A DNA stretch of 64,000 nucleotides from Pleodorina starrii (taxonomy: Eukaryota > Chlorophyta > Chlorophyceae > Chlamydomonadales > Volvocaceae), in the NCBI GenBank assembly GCA_030267565.1, contig BRXU01000047.1, positions 1 through 64,000 of the forward strand, written 5' to 3'. Shown here piece after piece: positions 1 through 9,549 of the stretch. The notes beneath the pieces were generated by a model that had not been told where the DNA came from, did no database searches, and worked only from the letters and a program-made list of their open reading frames with translations. The position numbers and the translations under genes were made by a program. The first letter of the stretch is position 1. Each line of letters opens with the position of its first letter.

Positions 1-3000
1 GGCCATCGCTGCCGGTCTGCCTCCGGGGCCGGCCCGGCGGGCGCCGACGGTCCGGCGGCAGCACCGGGTCCTGCTGGTGCGGTGCCGCATGCGGCTGCTA
101 GGCTGGCTGACCGGCTTTGCAGCGGCCGAGGGCAGTGATGGGGGGGAGGAGACGGGGCCGCATCTCCAGCCGGGGCTGGGCGTGGGTTCATGGCAAACCA
201 CCGGCTGCGGCTGGGCCGCTTGCTGAGCCAGCCAGTGTTGGTCGCCAGCGGGCGCTACCTGTTGCTGTAAGCTGGCTGTGCGGCTGCTTCGGGCCACCCG
301 CGGGCATGAGGGGCTCCGTGTCCTGGTCCCGGCCCCCAGCTGTGACCGCGGGCGGTGAGGCGGTGGCAGCACCTCACTCACTGTGTAGTGGATGAGGGCA
401 GCGTGCCGGGCCGTGGCTGAGGGGGTAGCACTGGACCGAGTCCCAAAGCCCCAGCAGCTGGTATTCCACTGGCCATGAGAAGCGCGTTGGCCGGGGCGCC
501 TCGCTTATCGCTGATGGTCCTCCAAGGTCACAGTGTCGGCGCGCTTGCGCCCGGCAGCACGCAGGCTGCAGGCCAGTCCGGCGTCCCCTGCTGCTTCCCG
601 GCCTGCTCGCTGTCTGGGGGCACCAAGCGGGCCGTTGGGCAGTGACGGTGCCCACAAGACTCCCGTAGGGCTGCTTACCCGGCGGCCATCGGGCGACAGG
701 AGCCAGTCGGGGGCGCCGGCGCAGTTCGGGGTCCAGGGGTCGGCTGGCAGCAGTCTCCGCCAGTCGGCTGGGATGGCCACCAAGGACCCGCCTGCATGGG
801 GTTCGTGCTGGGTCATGGGCGACGCCTGCACGGAGCTCGGCGCAGAGGTGCGGGTCCCAGGGGGCGGTCCCATCCGGGGGTGAAGGCTGGTCGTGGCGGG
901 TCACGCAGGGCTGCATTGAAGAACAGGGCTCATCAGATGGCACGCGCGTCCGTGTCTCTGGTAGCCATCCGGTCGGGAGCGAGGAGCGTAGGACTTCTGC
1001 ACCAGGCTGGCAATGAACGTAGGCAGGCTGGGGAGCGGTATCCGCGCCGTGCCATACACCCGCCAGCGCCACCCAGTGGTCCCATCCGGCCTGTACATCG
1101 TCGAGCAGACCCCTGCATGAATCTGCTTCCATGGCGCTGGCCGGCTGAGCGTGCTGGGCGAGGGCTTCGCATGCAGGGCGACCATGAATGCTCGAGGTCG
1201 AGATGGCCGACAATCACCCCGCCACAAGTCGTGATCCTGGCAGCGATCTCCGGGCCCAGGCTTCAAGCAGGGCCCGTCCGTGGCACACCAGGACGCGTCT
1301 TCCTCCAGAGCGACCAGCCACAAGCCGTCGATATGCTTGCGAGAGTGCCGCCAGCTGGGGTGGGGTGTGGGGCGATAGGGAAGAGGTGGTATGCCAGGGT
1401 GTTTCCCAGCACCTGTTTGGCCCACATGCACCCTGCTGCCCACGAGGCTGAGGCGTGTCGCCGCCACAACATGCCCGAGACGCGAACCGCTGAATTCTGC
1501 TGGTGTAGCAAGGGAGCCGCGGCCTCCACCGGTCCAGAGTGAGAGGGATTCCCCTGGTGGCGTGGGGGTTTCATCACCGGAGTCGGGAAACTCGCACCAG
1601 TTGCGGCGTTGGGCCCCACCACTCAGCTCGTGGTACACAGCACCATCTCCCTTCCCCTTGCTGGCATTGACCCGTGCGTTGCTGGCCCTGCAGAACAGCT
1701 GGACTGCGCGCGTAGCGACCTCCCCATCCCTGTCGACATTGCTGACCGTGAGCACCGTATCGTCCGCGTGGTGGGTGACAGGGGGGGCTGGCACGTTGTT
1801 GGGGAGGGTGGGGTGCGGAGAGCGTTGGTTGCTGCGCAGCGTGGTGCAGGAGAGGTGAGAGGTTACCAGCTGGCATGACCCACAGGACGGGCGACAGGGT
1901 GCTGCCCTGCTGCAAGGCCGTTTGCGGACCGGGAAAGGGCTGACTGGTGCCCATTGACCACCACCCGGCAGGAGCCATCTGACGATGAGCAGCAGCGGCA
2001 GCCAGCGCTGTGTGTGCTGGACACGTAAGCCCATGGCCTCGGCCACCCGGTAGAGCCAGGGGCGATGGACCCCGGTCGTAGGCCTTCTCGATGTCGAGTA
2101 TGATGAGGGCTGCACGGTTGCTGCGAGTGCCGCACCCACTCCGCACAGGCCAGGGTAAAGGGTGTTGTCGCGATGTCCCGGCCGCATGACGAAGGCCAGT
2201 CTGCAGCGGGTCTATCAGGTAGTCCAGTGCCGGCTGTAGGCGATTGCTGCGGCCTGTGCAGACAACTTGTAGTCGCATTGGAGCAGGGTGATGGCCGTAG
2301 ACTGCTACTCAGCTGGGCCGCGGGCAGGCCTTTGCCTTTGTAGATGAGAGTGATGACCCCTTCGCGAGCCAGCTGAGCGGCGGCAGGGAGTCGTGCAGCT
2401 GCGCCCCGGTCCTCCACGGATCCCTGGTGAAGGCTGCGTTGGCGGCGGCGAGCAGCAGCGGGCCCAGCAGCGGCCACAGCACCCTGGTACACCCTCTATA
2501 AGGCAGGCGTCCGAGCCAGGGGGCGGTGCCATTCAGACAGGGACGGACTGAGGCAGCCGCCCGTTCGTCCTGCTGCAGCTCGCCGGCGGTCTGGGGCTGC
2601 GTCGGCTAGCTTCCACTGAGGGGCTGGGGGAGCCACGGTCGGCGGAGCGTGCTGCTAGGAGCTGGTCTTCGGGCTGATCAGGTCCACCTGCCTACCACCC
2701 CCGGCACAGACCCGTGGGACTTTGTGCACCTGACTTGTACCTGATAGGCGTGGGCGCCGCGGGCTGTGCTAGCGGCGGGCCGCACCCGGGTCTCCGGAGC
2801 GGAACACGGGAGGGGGGCTGAACACCGGGGACTGAGAGGTGGGTGACTGGCTCCCGGCCGTGCGCACTCTCGCGGTTGAGCCGAGAGCTGGTGGTGAACC
2901 AGCCGGTGCCCTTAGTCGCCATGGCAAGCGTGTCACGGCGGGCGTCCATCGGCTGCTCTGTGCGGCGGGTGGCCGGCCTGTATTGAACTGCCGATGTGGT

Positions 3001-3484
3001 CGAGCTGCTGGCTGGCCGGTCTGTGCGGTGGATGCCAAGGCGTCGGACGGCGTCGCGGCCGCGGGCATATGCATGCTGTGCATAGGCTGCCAGGGTCTGC
3101 GGCACGCAGCGTGTGTATGGCAGCCCTCCAGCTGTAGGCTGGCAGGCCTGGTCCGTCAGGTGCTGTCTGGGAGTTGATTCGCTGCACGCGAGGCGACCTT
3201 TCAGACATTTCCACACCCTCACGTGGTCAGCAGCGGCGTCTTGCTTGCTGGAACGGCCTGGAATTGCCAGCTCCACTGGCCGACTGCAGGGCGGGGCAGC
3301 AGGCTTGGGTGGTACAGCAGGTACTGGCGGAACGGCCCAGCTGCTGCCGGGCCGATGGTGGGGTGCCCTGGCAGCACCCCAGCTCCAAGAGCACCCCATG
3401 ATGATCCCACCGGGGGCGCCTGGCACCATACCCGAACAGCTGGACAACGTAATGCTGCAAGGTTGGCTAATGAGCCAGCGTCAT
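1..3484 (-). mobile_element. Decayed L1-type LINE, copy 1 (runs off the window start)
   Basis: Translated fragments in shifting minus-strand frames match, in order, the linker, reverse-transcriptase and post-RT parts of the LINE seen more clearly at 6850-9247. Visible pieces are the pre-RT region (about 2700-3450, parallel to 7600-8250), the RT finger motif around NRLQPALDYLIDPL (about 2200-2250), RT motif A as LDIEKAYDR (about 2070-2110), and the palm motif as HHADDTVL (about 1750-1780), where active L1 elements have Y/F-ADD. Many frameshifts and stops interrupt it, so it encodes nothing intact. At its 5' side, near 3484, homology to copy 2 stops abruptly and a SINE begins. The first 900 bases should correspond to the C-terminal region but are too degraded for a domain call. 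Confidence 0.8.
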
Positions 3485-3748
3485 GGGACACACATGTTGT
3501 CTGGCGGCTCCACTGATGCTGCCACTTCTGCTGAGTAGCTAGCGTGCCAGGCTTCTGGGCGACTCCACAGGCCAGCTGGACGGTGCTGATGACTGTATGA
3601 TGAGTCTTGTAAACCTCCGGACAGGACAAGGACAGGTGTGGGCACCCTCCTTTCTCATCACACCCCGGGTAATGGTCACTGACATGTTTCGATCCCGGGA
3701 TCCCGGGGGGAATTGCTAGGTTTCCCTGATGCCGGCCAATGAACCACG
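3485..3748 (-). mobile_element. SINE copy 1 (tRNA-like promoter, tail end missing)
   Basis: On the minus strand this matches the 9248-9549 and 12148-12440 repeats over about 250 bp. An A-box-like TGGTTCATTGG lies at 3746-3736 and a B-box-like GGATCGAAACA at 3695-3685, about 50 bases apart as in tRNA-derived SINEs. The 3' poly(A) end present in the other copies is missing: homology stops where LINE copy 1 begins. The family seems to be Pol III-derived and non-coding. Confidence 0.65.
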
Positions 3749-3798
3749 GGCCTGGGGGGCCTTTAGGGACCTACGGGCCTGGGGGGCTTTTGGAGGCC

Positions 3799-3822
3799 TT
3801 TTTTTTTGCAAGGGACGTTACA
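3799..3822 (-). terminator. TGTAA signal plus A-tail of composite copy A
   Basis: TGTAA on the minus strand at 3822-3818, then CGTCCCTTGC and nine A residues. Ten bases between signal and tail fits volvocalean polyadenylation. Confidence 0.7.
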
Positions 3823-4059
3823 AGGACCGGGAAGACGAAGCCCAACGGGCAAGCCGAGCAAGACCGGCAAGCCACAACCACCTGGCAAGAAGCCCCAAAA
3901 AACCACCGCAAGGAGCCGAGGAGAGAGAAAAAGCCAAGCAACGCCTAAACTCGCAGACAGGACAGGGACAGGGACGGGGGCAGCAAGAGGTCAGGAGCCA
4001 CTGCTGCACGGGCGGCACACACGGCCACCCCTACCTCCAAGACACCGAGGAGGGAACCG

Positions 4060-4265
4060 AAACCAAAACCAGGGCCCAACACCAGGGCCAAACCCCGGGG
4101 CCCAACACCAGGGCCAACACCACGGCCCAACACCAGGGCCAAAACCCACAGCCCAACACCAGGGCCCAACACCAGGGCCCAACACCAGGGCCGACACCAC
4201 GGCCCAACACCAGGGCCAAAACCACGGCCCAACACCCGGGCCAGCACCACGGACCCCAGCAGGGC
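4060..4265 (-). repeat. GC-rich minisatellite inside composite copy A
   Basis: Degenerate units of 12-15 bp built on CCAACACCAGGGC (plus strand), about 14 units. The same array appears inverted at 4790-5000 and 6650-6842, and again at 11905-12000. Confidence 0.85.
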
Positions 4266-4789
4266 CCAGCACCAACAGCGACCACAACGACAACACAACC
4301 ACAACCTGCACAACCTCAACAGCCAAGGGGCGACCCCTACACCCAGGGCGACAGAAACAGGAACGGGGAACAAAACCGGACAACCGCCACAACAAACCAG
4401 GCCAGACAAGCCCCCCCCCGACGGGGAGCACCAGAGGAAACAAAAACCCACAGCACGCCCGAAGAGAGCCCCAGAGGGAAAAAAAACCCACAGCACCACG
4501 GCAGCACACGAGCGCACCGGAGACAAGCAACCGCCGACCCCACCCTGAAGGCGTCCCCGAAAGACAGCCGGCCCCAAGCCTCACCTCCCCCCAAGTCACC
4601 CCGCACAGCAGGCACGCCGCCTGGCGGGAGGCCAGGGCACAAGCGTGCCGGCGACAAGACTCCTGCAGACCCCACCCTGGGGGCGTCCCCTTGGTTGTTG
4701 AGGTTGTGCAGGTTGTGGTTGTGTTGTCGCTGTGGTCGCTGTTGGGGCCTTTGCCCGGCCCGGGGGTTTGTCCTCGGTGACGGGCCCTG

Positions 4790-5000
4790 TTGTTGGTCCG
4801 TGGTGCTGGCCCGGGTGTTGGGTTGGGTTTTTGCCCTGGTGTTGGGCCGTGGTGTTGGCTCTGGTTTTGGGCCCTGGTGTTGGGCCCTGGTGTTGGGCTG
4901 TGGGGTTGGCCTTGGTGTTGGGCCGTGGTGTTGGCCCTGGTGCTGGGCCCTGGGGTTTGGCCCTGGTGTTGGGCCCTGGTGTTGGTTTCGGTTCCCTCCT
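4790..5000 (+). repeat. GC-rich minisatellite inside composite copy B
   Basis: Tandem units of 12-15 bp of the type GGTGTTGGGCCCT, same family as 4060-4265 but on the opposite strand. Confidence 0.85.
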
Positions 5001-5224
5001 CGGTGTCTTGGAGGAAGGGGCGGCCGTGTGTGCCGCCCGTGCAGCAGTGGCTTCTGGCCTCTTGCTGCCCTCGTCCCTGTCCCTGTCCTGTCTGCGAGTT
5101 TAGGCGTTGCTTGGCTTTTTCTCTCTCCTCGGCTCCTTGCGGTGGTTTCTTGGGCTTCTTGCCAGGTTGTTGTGGCTTGCCGGTCTTGCTCGGCTTGCCC
5201 GTTGGGCTTCGCTTTCCCAGTCCT

Positions 5225-5250
5225 TGTAACGTCCCTCGCAGAAAAAAAAA
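5225..5250 (+). terminator. TGTAA signal plus A-tail of composite copy B
   Basis: TGTAA at 5225-5229, CGTCCCTCGCAG, then nine A residues. It matches the inverted end of copy A. Confidence 0.7.
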
Positions 5251-5259
5251 GCGACCCCC

Positions 5260-5595
5260 GAGCCCCACCTCCCTCCCCAGTCCCCTCCACGCCGAGAGCA
5301 CCCCACACCCAAGACCCCCCGTCCCCCAAGAACCTCCAAAAGGCCGCAGGGACAGCACCGCCGGGTCAGAGACCAGGGCACGGGCACGCCAGCGACAAAA
5401 CACCCACAGACCCCACAAAGGGGACGACCCCTAAAGACAGCGGAACCCGAACCGCACCTGCCTCCCACGGCAGCCTGCACCACACCAACCCTGCTCCGAA
5501 GCCCCCCCGACCTCCAAGACACCCTCAGGCCCCACCCACAACAAGCCCCGCACCGCACCCCCCTCCCTAGGCAACCCGCACCACACTCCCCCCAC
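5260..5595 (-). mobile_element. Composite retroposon, copy C (5' fragment)
   Basis: On the minus strand this repeats the 5' portion of copy D: GGTTGCCTAGGGAGG and the following tandem-unit sequence occur in both. It meets copy D head to head near 5595, making a second palindrome. Copy B's A-tail adjoins its other end. No TGTAA or A-tail of its own is visible. Confidence 0.6.
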
Positions 5596-5599
5596 CCTC

Positions 5600-6845
5600 A
5601 AGACCGGGGCCGTCGTGAGCGAGGTGTTGAGGGTCGGGGGTCTCGGTGTCTGAGGTTCTTAGGGTGCGAGGGAGCTCGAGGGTGGGGAGCGGGCGGTGCG
5701 GGTTGCCTAGGGAGGGGGGTGCGGTGCGGGGCTTGCTGTGGGTGGGGCCTGAGGGGGTCTTGGGGGTCGGGGGAGCTTCGGAGCAGGGTTGGTGTGGTGC
5801 AGGCTGCCGCGGGAGGCAGGTGCGGTTCGGGGGCTGCTGTCTTGAGGGGTCGCCCCCTGTGTGGGGTCTGTGGGTGTTTTGTCGCAGGCGCTCTCGTGCC
5901 CTGGTCTCCGACCCGGCGGTGCTGTCCCTGCGGCCTGGAGGGGTTTTTTGGGGGACGGGGGGTCTTGGGAGTGGGGTGCGCGCGGCGCGGGGGGGACTGG
6001 GGAGGGTTTCGGGGGGGGACTGGGGAGGGGCGGGGGGGCTTCGGTGCAGGGTTGGTGCGGTGCAGGCTGCCGTGGGAGGCAGGTGCGGTTCGGGGGTCGC
6101 TGTCTGGAGGGCACGCCCCCAGGGTGGGGTCTGCGGGAGTCTTGTCGCCGGCGCACTTGTGCCCTGGCTTCCAGCCAGGCGGTGCTGCCCCTGCTGCGCC
6201 CGTGGGGGTTCTTGGGAGCCGGGGGGCCGTGGGAGTGCGGCTCCTGCGGTGCGGGGTGTCTTGGGAGGGAGGTGTGTCTTGGGGCCTGCTGTCTTGTGGG
6301 GACGCCCCCAGGGTGGGGTCGGTTGTTGTTTGTCTCCGGTGCGCCTCGTGTGGCGCCGTCCCTGCGGCTTTTGTGGCTCTGAGAGGCGGTTTCGGTGGTG
6401 CGGGGTTCTCTTCGGGCGTGCTGTGGGATTCCTGTTTCCTCTGGTGCTCCCCGGCGGGGGGGGGCTTGTCCGCCCTGTTTCTCTGTGGCGGTTGCCCGGT
6501 TTTGTTTGCCGTTCCTGTTGCTGTCGCCCTGGGTGTAGGGTTCGCCCCTTGGCTGTTGAGGTTGCGCAGGTTGTGGTTGTGTTGTTTCTGAGGTCGCTGT
6601 TGGGGCCTTTGCCCGGCCCTAGGGTTTGTCCCCGGTGACGGGCCCTGTTGTTGGTCCGTGGTGTTGGCCAGGGTGTTGGGCCGTGGTTTTGGCCCTGGTG
6701 TTGGGCCGTGGTGTTGGCTCTGGTTTTGGGCCCGGGTGTTGGGCCCTGGTGTTGGGCTGTGGGGTTGGCCCTGGTGTTGGGCCGTGGTGTTGGCCCTGGT
6801 GTTGGCCCTGGTGTTGGGCCCTGGTGTTGGTTTCGGTTCGGGGTG
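5600..6845 (+). mobile_element. Composite retroposon, copy D (longest 5' region, 3' end missing)
   Basis: Starting near 5610 with GAGGGTCGGGGGTCTCGGTG, a start shared with 11308, it has three degenerate units spaced about 190-260 bp. The anchor CGCCCCC..GTGGGGTC recurs near 5850, 6112 and 6303. A unique segment, TGTTGAGGTTGCGCAGG (about 6557) and the minisatellite (6650-6842) follow. Homology ends abruptly near 6845 beside LINE copy 2, so the 3' unique region, TGTAA and A-tail are absent. It supplies the 5' half missing from copy B; together they suggest a full element of roughly 1.5 kb. Confidence 0.6.
6650..6842 (+). repeat. GC-rich minisatellite inside composite copy D
   Basis: Array of GGTGTTGGGCC-type units of 12-15 bp, the third in this window. 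Confidence 0.85.
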
Positions 6846-7016
6846 GAGGGCTGGGAGCCTGTGCTGTGGGGCTGAGGGCGGTCGGCTGGAGTGGCGGGCC
6901 ACGATCTGCCCGGCCGGGGTAAGGTGCCGGCTGGGGGGGCAGCCCGGGCCCCCCGTCCCCCCCGGGGCCGTGGTGGCCAGCAGTGCCTGCGGGCTGAGCC
7001 TGGGGCGGCGGCTGGG

Positions 7017-8060
7017 TCAGCGTGGGGCCAGCTCCAGCAGGCAGGACTGCAGCCGCAGGCGACGAGGGCAACGTGGGCCCACCCACTCCGCCAGGGCCAG
7101 GTGGTACAGGGTGTTGTCCCGGATGTCCCGGCCGCTGACGAAGGCCGTCCGCAGCGGGTCAATCAGATAGTCCAGCGCCGGCTGCAGGCGATTGCTGATG
7201 GCCTTGCATACAAGCTTGTAGTCGCATTGTAGCAGGGTGATAGGTCGGTAGCTGCTCAGGTTGGGCCGGGGCAGGCCTTTGCCTTTGTAGATGAGAGTGA
7301 TGACCCCTTCACGCCAGCTGAGCGGCAGGGAGTCAGCAGCAGCGGCCCCGGACTCCACGGATCCCTGGTTGAAGGCTGTGTTGGCTGCGGCGAGCAGCAG
7401 CGGGCCCAGCAGCGGCCACAGCACCCGGTACACCTCATCAGGCAGGCCGTCCGAGCCAGGGGCGGTGCCATTCAGACAGGACGACAGAGCAGCCGCAAGT
7501 TCGTCCAGCTGCAGTTCGCCGGCCGCTGGGGCTGCGTCGGCAGCTTCCCGGAGGGGCTGGGGGAGCCGGCGGCGGACGTGCTGCAGGAGCAGTTCTTGGG
7601 CTGTCAGGTCCACCTGCTCCACCCGGAACAGACCCGTGGGGCTGTCACTGCTGTACATGGCGTGGGCCGCGGCTGTGATAGCGGCGGCCGCACCCGGGTC
7701 GCTGAGCGGAACCGGGAGGGGCTGGCCCGGAACTGAGAGGTGGGTGACTGGCTCCCGGGTGCGCACCTCGCGTCCGAGCTGGTGGAACCAGCCGGTACCC
7801 TTGTCGTCATGCTGCGTATACGCGGCGTCCAGCGCCGCTGTGCGGCGGATGGCGGCCTGTTTGACTGCCGTGGCGAGCTGGCTGCATGCCTGTGCTGCCA
7901 GGGTGCCGGCGTCGGGCCCGGGCACAGCATGGTGCATGGCTGTCAGGGCTGCACATGCAGCGTGTTTAGCCGCCCTCAGGCTGGCGGCCTGGTCCTTCAG
8001 GTGCTGGCTGTGGAGGTGATCGGCTGCACTGCACAGGCGACCTTTCAGACATTCCCACAC
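7017..8060 (-). pseudogene. LINE ORF2 fragment: pre-RT linker and reverse-transcriptase fingers
   Basis: An open stretch of 347 residues with the non-LTR RT signature: GVITLIYKGKGL, YRPITLLQCDYKLVCKAISNR, then TAFVSGRDIRDNTLY. These are RT motifs 0-2 of L1-like elements, which bind template and nucleotide. The catalytic palm (motif A LDxxKAYDRV, motif C xADD) should follow but is absent. It is separated from the endonuclease upstream by a frame break, so it is a relic. In other copies the palm motifs survive (about 2100 and 1760 minus; 10395 plus). Confidence 0.85.
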
Positions 8061-8109
8061 CTCGCGCGGGTCAGCAGCTGTGTCCTGCTGCTGGACGGCC
8101 TGGATTGCC

Positions 8110-8971
8110 TGCTACACTGCCGACTGCAGTCGGGGCAGCAGGCTGGGGTGGTACAGCAGGTACGTGGGGAACGCCCAGCTGCTGCGGCCGAGGGTGGGGA
8201 GCCCTGGCAGCGCCAGCTCCAAGAGCACCCCATGATGGTCCCCCGGGGCACCTGGCACCACCCGAACAGCTGTCACGTACTGCTGCAGAGGTTGGCTAAT
8301 GAGCCAGCGGTCCAGGCGTGCCACCGGCGGCCTGTTGGGTGAGGCCGGGTGTGTGAAGCCCCCCCCCCCACACCGGAAGACAGCCAGGGGTCGACCAGAT
8401 TGGCCCCGTTGACCAGAGCCTGCAGTGCGGGCCTCCCGCCGGCCCGATGGGCAGACGGTTGGGCCTCGTCACCCGCATGCAGGACGCAGTTAAGGTCGCC
8501 TCCAAGCAGAATGTGACGGTCTGTCTCGAGGTATGGCTGCAGGCTTTGGAAGAACTCTGGGCGGCTGGCGGCCACCGACGGGGCGTAGATGCAGAGGAGG
8601 CGGAGGTGAAGGTGGAGGACATCCCAGTCCCAGCAGCAGACACGGCCGGCTGTGTCCGAGGTAGGCGGGTGCTGCACACAGCCCGGCAGGCTGATCCCTG
8701 GCCGCGCCAGGATGGCTGCCCCACAGCGGAGGTCCGTCCCCGGGCTGTAGCCCCATTTGCCCCGCCAGGGGGCCCCCGGGCCGCTGCCTCGTTGTAAAAC
8801 TGACTGCAGTGCTGCTCTGCTGCCCAGTTTCGCCTCCTGCACGAAGGTGACATCCGGGTTGCCTGCGACCTGCTGTTGGTAGCAGAGCAGCCTGGAGGTT
8901 CGCGCCCGCCCAAGCCCATTGACGTTGACGGTCAGGAGCTTGAAGGTGGGCGCGGTCCCGTGGGTCGTCAT
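8110..8971 (-). pseudogene. LINE ORF2 N-terminus: apurinic-like endonuclease
   Basis: Translation from ATG at 8971 gives the AP-endonuclease order expected in L1-type LINEs: LLTVNVNGL near residue 10, VQEAKL near 45, LCIYAPS near 120, and LLGGDLNCVL near 145 carrying the catalytic GDxN. A C-run near 8360 shifts frame; in the next frame ARLDRWLIS and DHHGVLLEL complete the C-terminal SDHxP-like region. The enzyme would nick target DNA for target-primed reverse transcription. ORF2 begins inside the ORF1 stop (ATGA overlap). Not intact. Confidence 0.85.
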
Positions 8972-9219
8972 GGCTGCACGCCACGCGCCGCCCGTCGGGA
9001 GGGGCGGCCGGCGTGGCGGGCGATTTGGGCTCGGGCCTGCTGCAGTTGCCGGTCGCATTCCAGGGGATGACCATCAAGGTCGCGGTGCAGCCGTACTACA
9101 ACCTGGCACGCCCGCACAGCCACAAGCTCCTCGCCAGAGGGCTCCCCGGCACTTACGCCCTCGAAGGGGTTACCGGGGCCCTGCTTAGCTGCGCGGGCCT
9201 GGCAGCTACCCCCTCCCAA
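8968..9219 (-). pseudogene. LINE ORF1 C-terminal fragment
   Basis: Open for 83 residues and ending in TGA at 8970-8968, which shares three bases with the ORF2 ATG at 8971-8969. The visible part is a basic, helical tail (QLQQARAQIARHAGRPSR). No RNA-recognition or zinc-knuckle motif is visible in what remains, and the 5' end is replaced by SINE copy 2. Confidence 0.5.
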
Positions 9220-9247
9220 GGGCAGGACCTGCGCCCCACAGAAGGAG

Positions 9248-9549
9248 GTAATGGTTCAATGGCCGGCAACAGGGAAACCTTGCAATTCCCCCCGGGATCC
9301 CGGGATCGAAACCCGTCAGTGACCATTACCCGAGGTGTGATGAGAAAGGAGGGTGCCCACCCCTGTCCCTGTCCTGTCCGGAGGTTTACAAGACTCATTC
9401 ATACAGTCATCAGCACCATCCAGCTGGCCCTTGGAGACGCCCAGAAGCCCGGCACGCTAGCTACTCAGCAGAAGTGGCAGCATCAGTGGAGCCGCCAGAC
9501 AACATGTGTCCCATGTCCTGAGTCCGGGTTCCTCCGGAATTATAAAAAA
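9248..9549 (+). mobile_element. SINE copy 2 (A box, B box and A-rich tail)
   Basis: About 300 bp. TGGTTCAATGG (9252-9262) satisfies the Pol III A-box pattern TRGYNNARNNG, and GGATCGAAACC (9303-9313) matches 9 of 11 positions of the B box, with 51 bases between their starts. The body matches 12148-12440 directly and 3748-3485 in inverted orientation. It ends GAATTAT then eight A residues (9542-9549). The arms GGTAATGGT (9248-9256) and ACCATTACC (9322-9330) are complementary, but the spacing does not give a real tRNA cloverleaf. Confidence 0.7.

Larger units (their letters stand above)
3799..4690 (-). mobile_element. Composite retroposon, copy A
   Basis: Read on the minus strand the element contains a GC-rich 5' part (about 4690-4270), a minisatellite built on GGTGTTGGGCC (4265-4060), a unique 3' region of about 240 bp, a TGTAA signal (3822-3818) and nine A residues (3807-3799). 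The same order occurs in copy B on the opposite strand. The TGTAA signal followed within about 10 bases by an A run is the signature of a polyadenylated algal RNA copied back into DNA. Long ORFs across it are by-products of stop-poor GC-rich repeats. Confidence 0.7.
4690..5250 (+). mobile_element. Composite retroposon, copy B (5' truncated)
   Basis: This copy runs plus-strand from TTGTTGAGGTTGTGCAGG (about 4693) through the minisatellite (4790-5000), the unique 3' part, TGTAA (5225-5229) and nine A residues (5242-5250). By eye it is close to identical, base for base, to the reverse complement of 3799-4330, so A and B form an inverted repeat with arms of about 460-500 bp. It lacks the 5' tandem-repeat portion seen in copy D, as expected for a 5'-truncated retroposon. 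Confidence 0.7.
6850..9247 (-). mobile_element. L1-type LINE, copy 2 (best-preserved, truncated in RT)
   Basis: Minus-strand LINE with the end of ORF1 (9219-8968), an AP endonuclease (8971 to about 8110) and the N-terminal half of RT (about 8060-7060). Homology to copy 1 ends just after the RT finger segment near 7060. The sequence from 6850 to 7060 is GC-rich and of unclear origin, so the palm and C-terminus are missing here. A C-run near 8360 and a stop near 8110 break ORF2. Copy 2 is flanked by composite copy D at its 3' side and SINE copy 2 at its 5' side. Confidence 0.85.

Noticed and set aside
3729..5570. 613-codon plus-strand ORF, rich in Thr, Pro, Gln and Ala
   Set aside because: It crosses two opposite-strand copies of the composite retroposon and their minisatellites; equally long ORFs exist in other frames because the GC-rich repeats lack stops.
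5567..7162. 531-codon minus-strand ORF
   Set aside because: It spans repeat copies C/D, the minisatellite and the end of LINE copy 2 with no domain; another stop-poor artefact.
9248..9330. tRNA gene suggested by complementary ends and A/B boxes
   Set aside because: The T-arm is not adjacent to the acceptor-like stem and no anticodon arm forms; the two other copies show it is the 5' end of a SINE.
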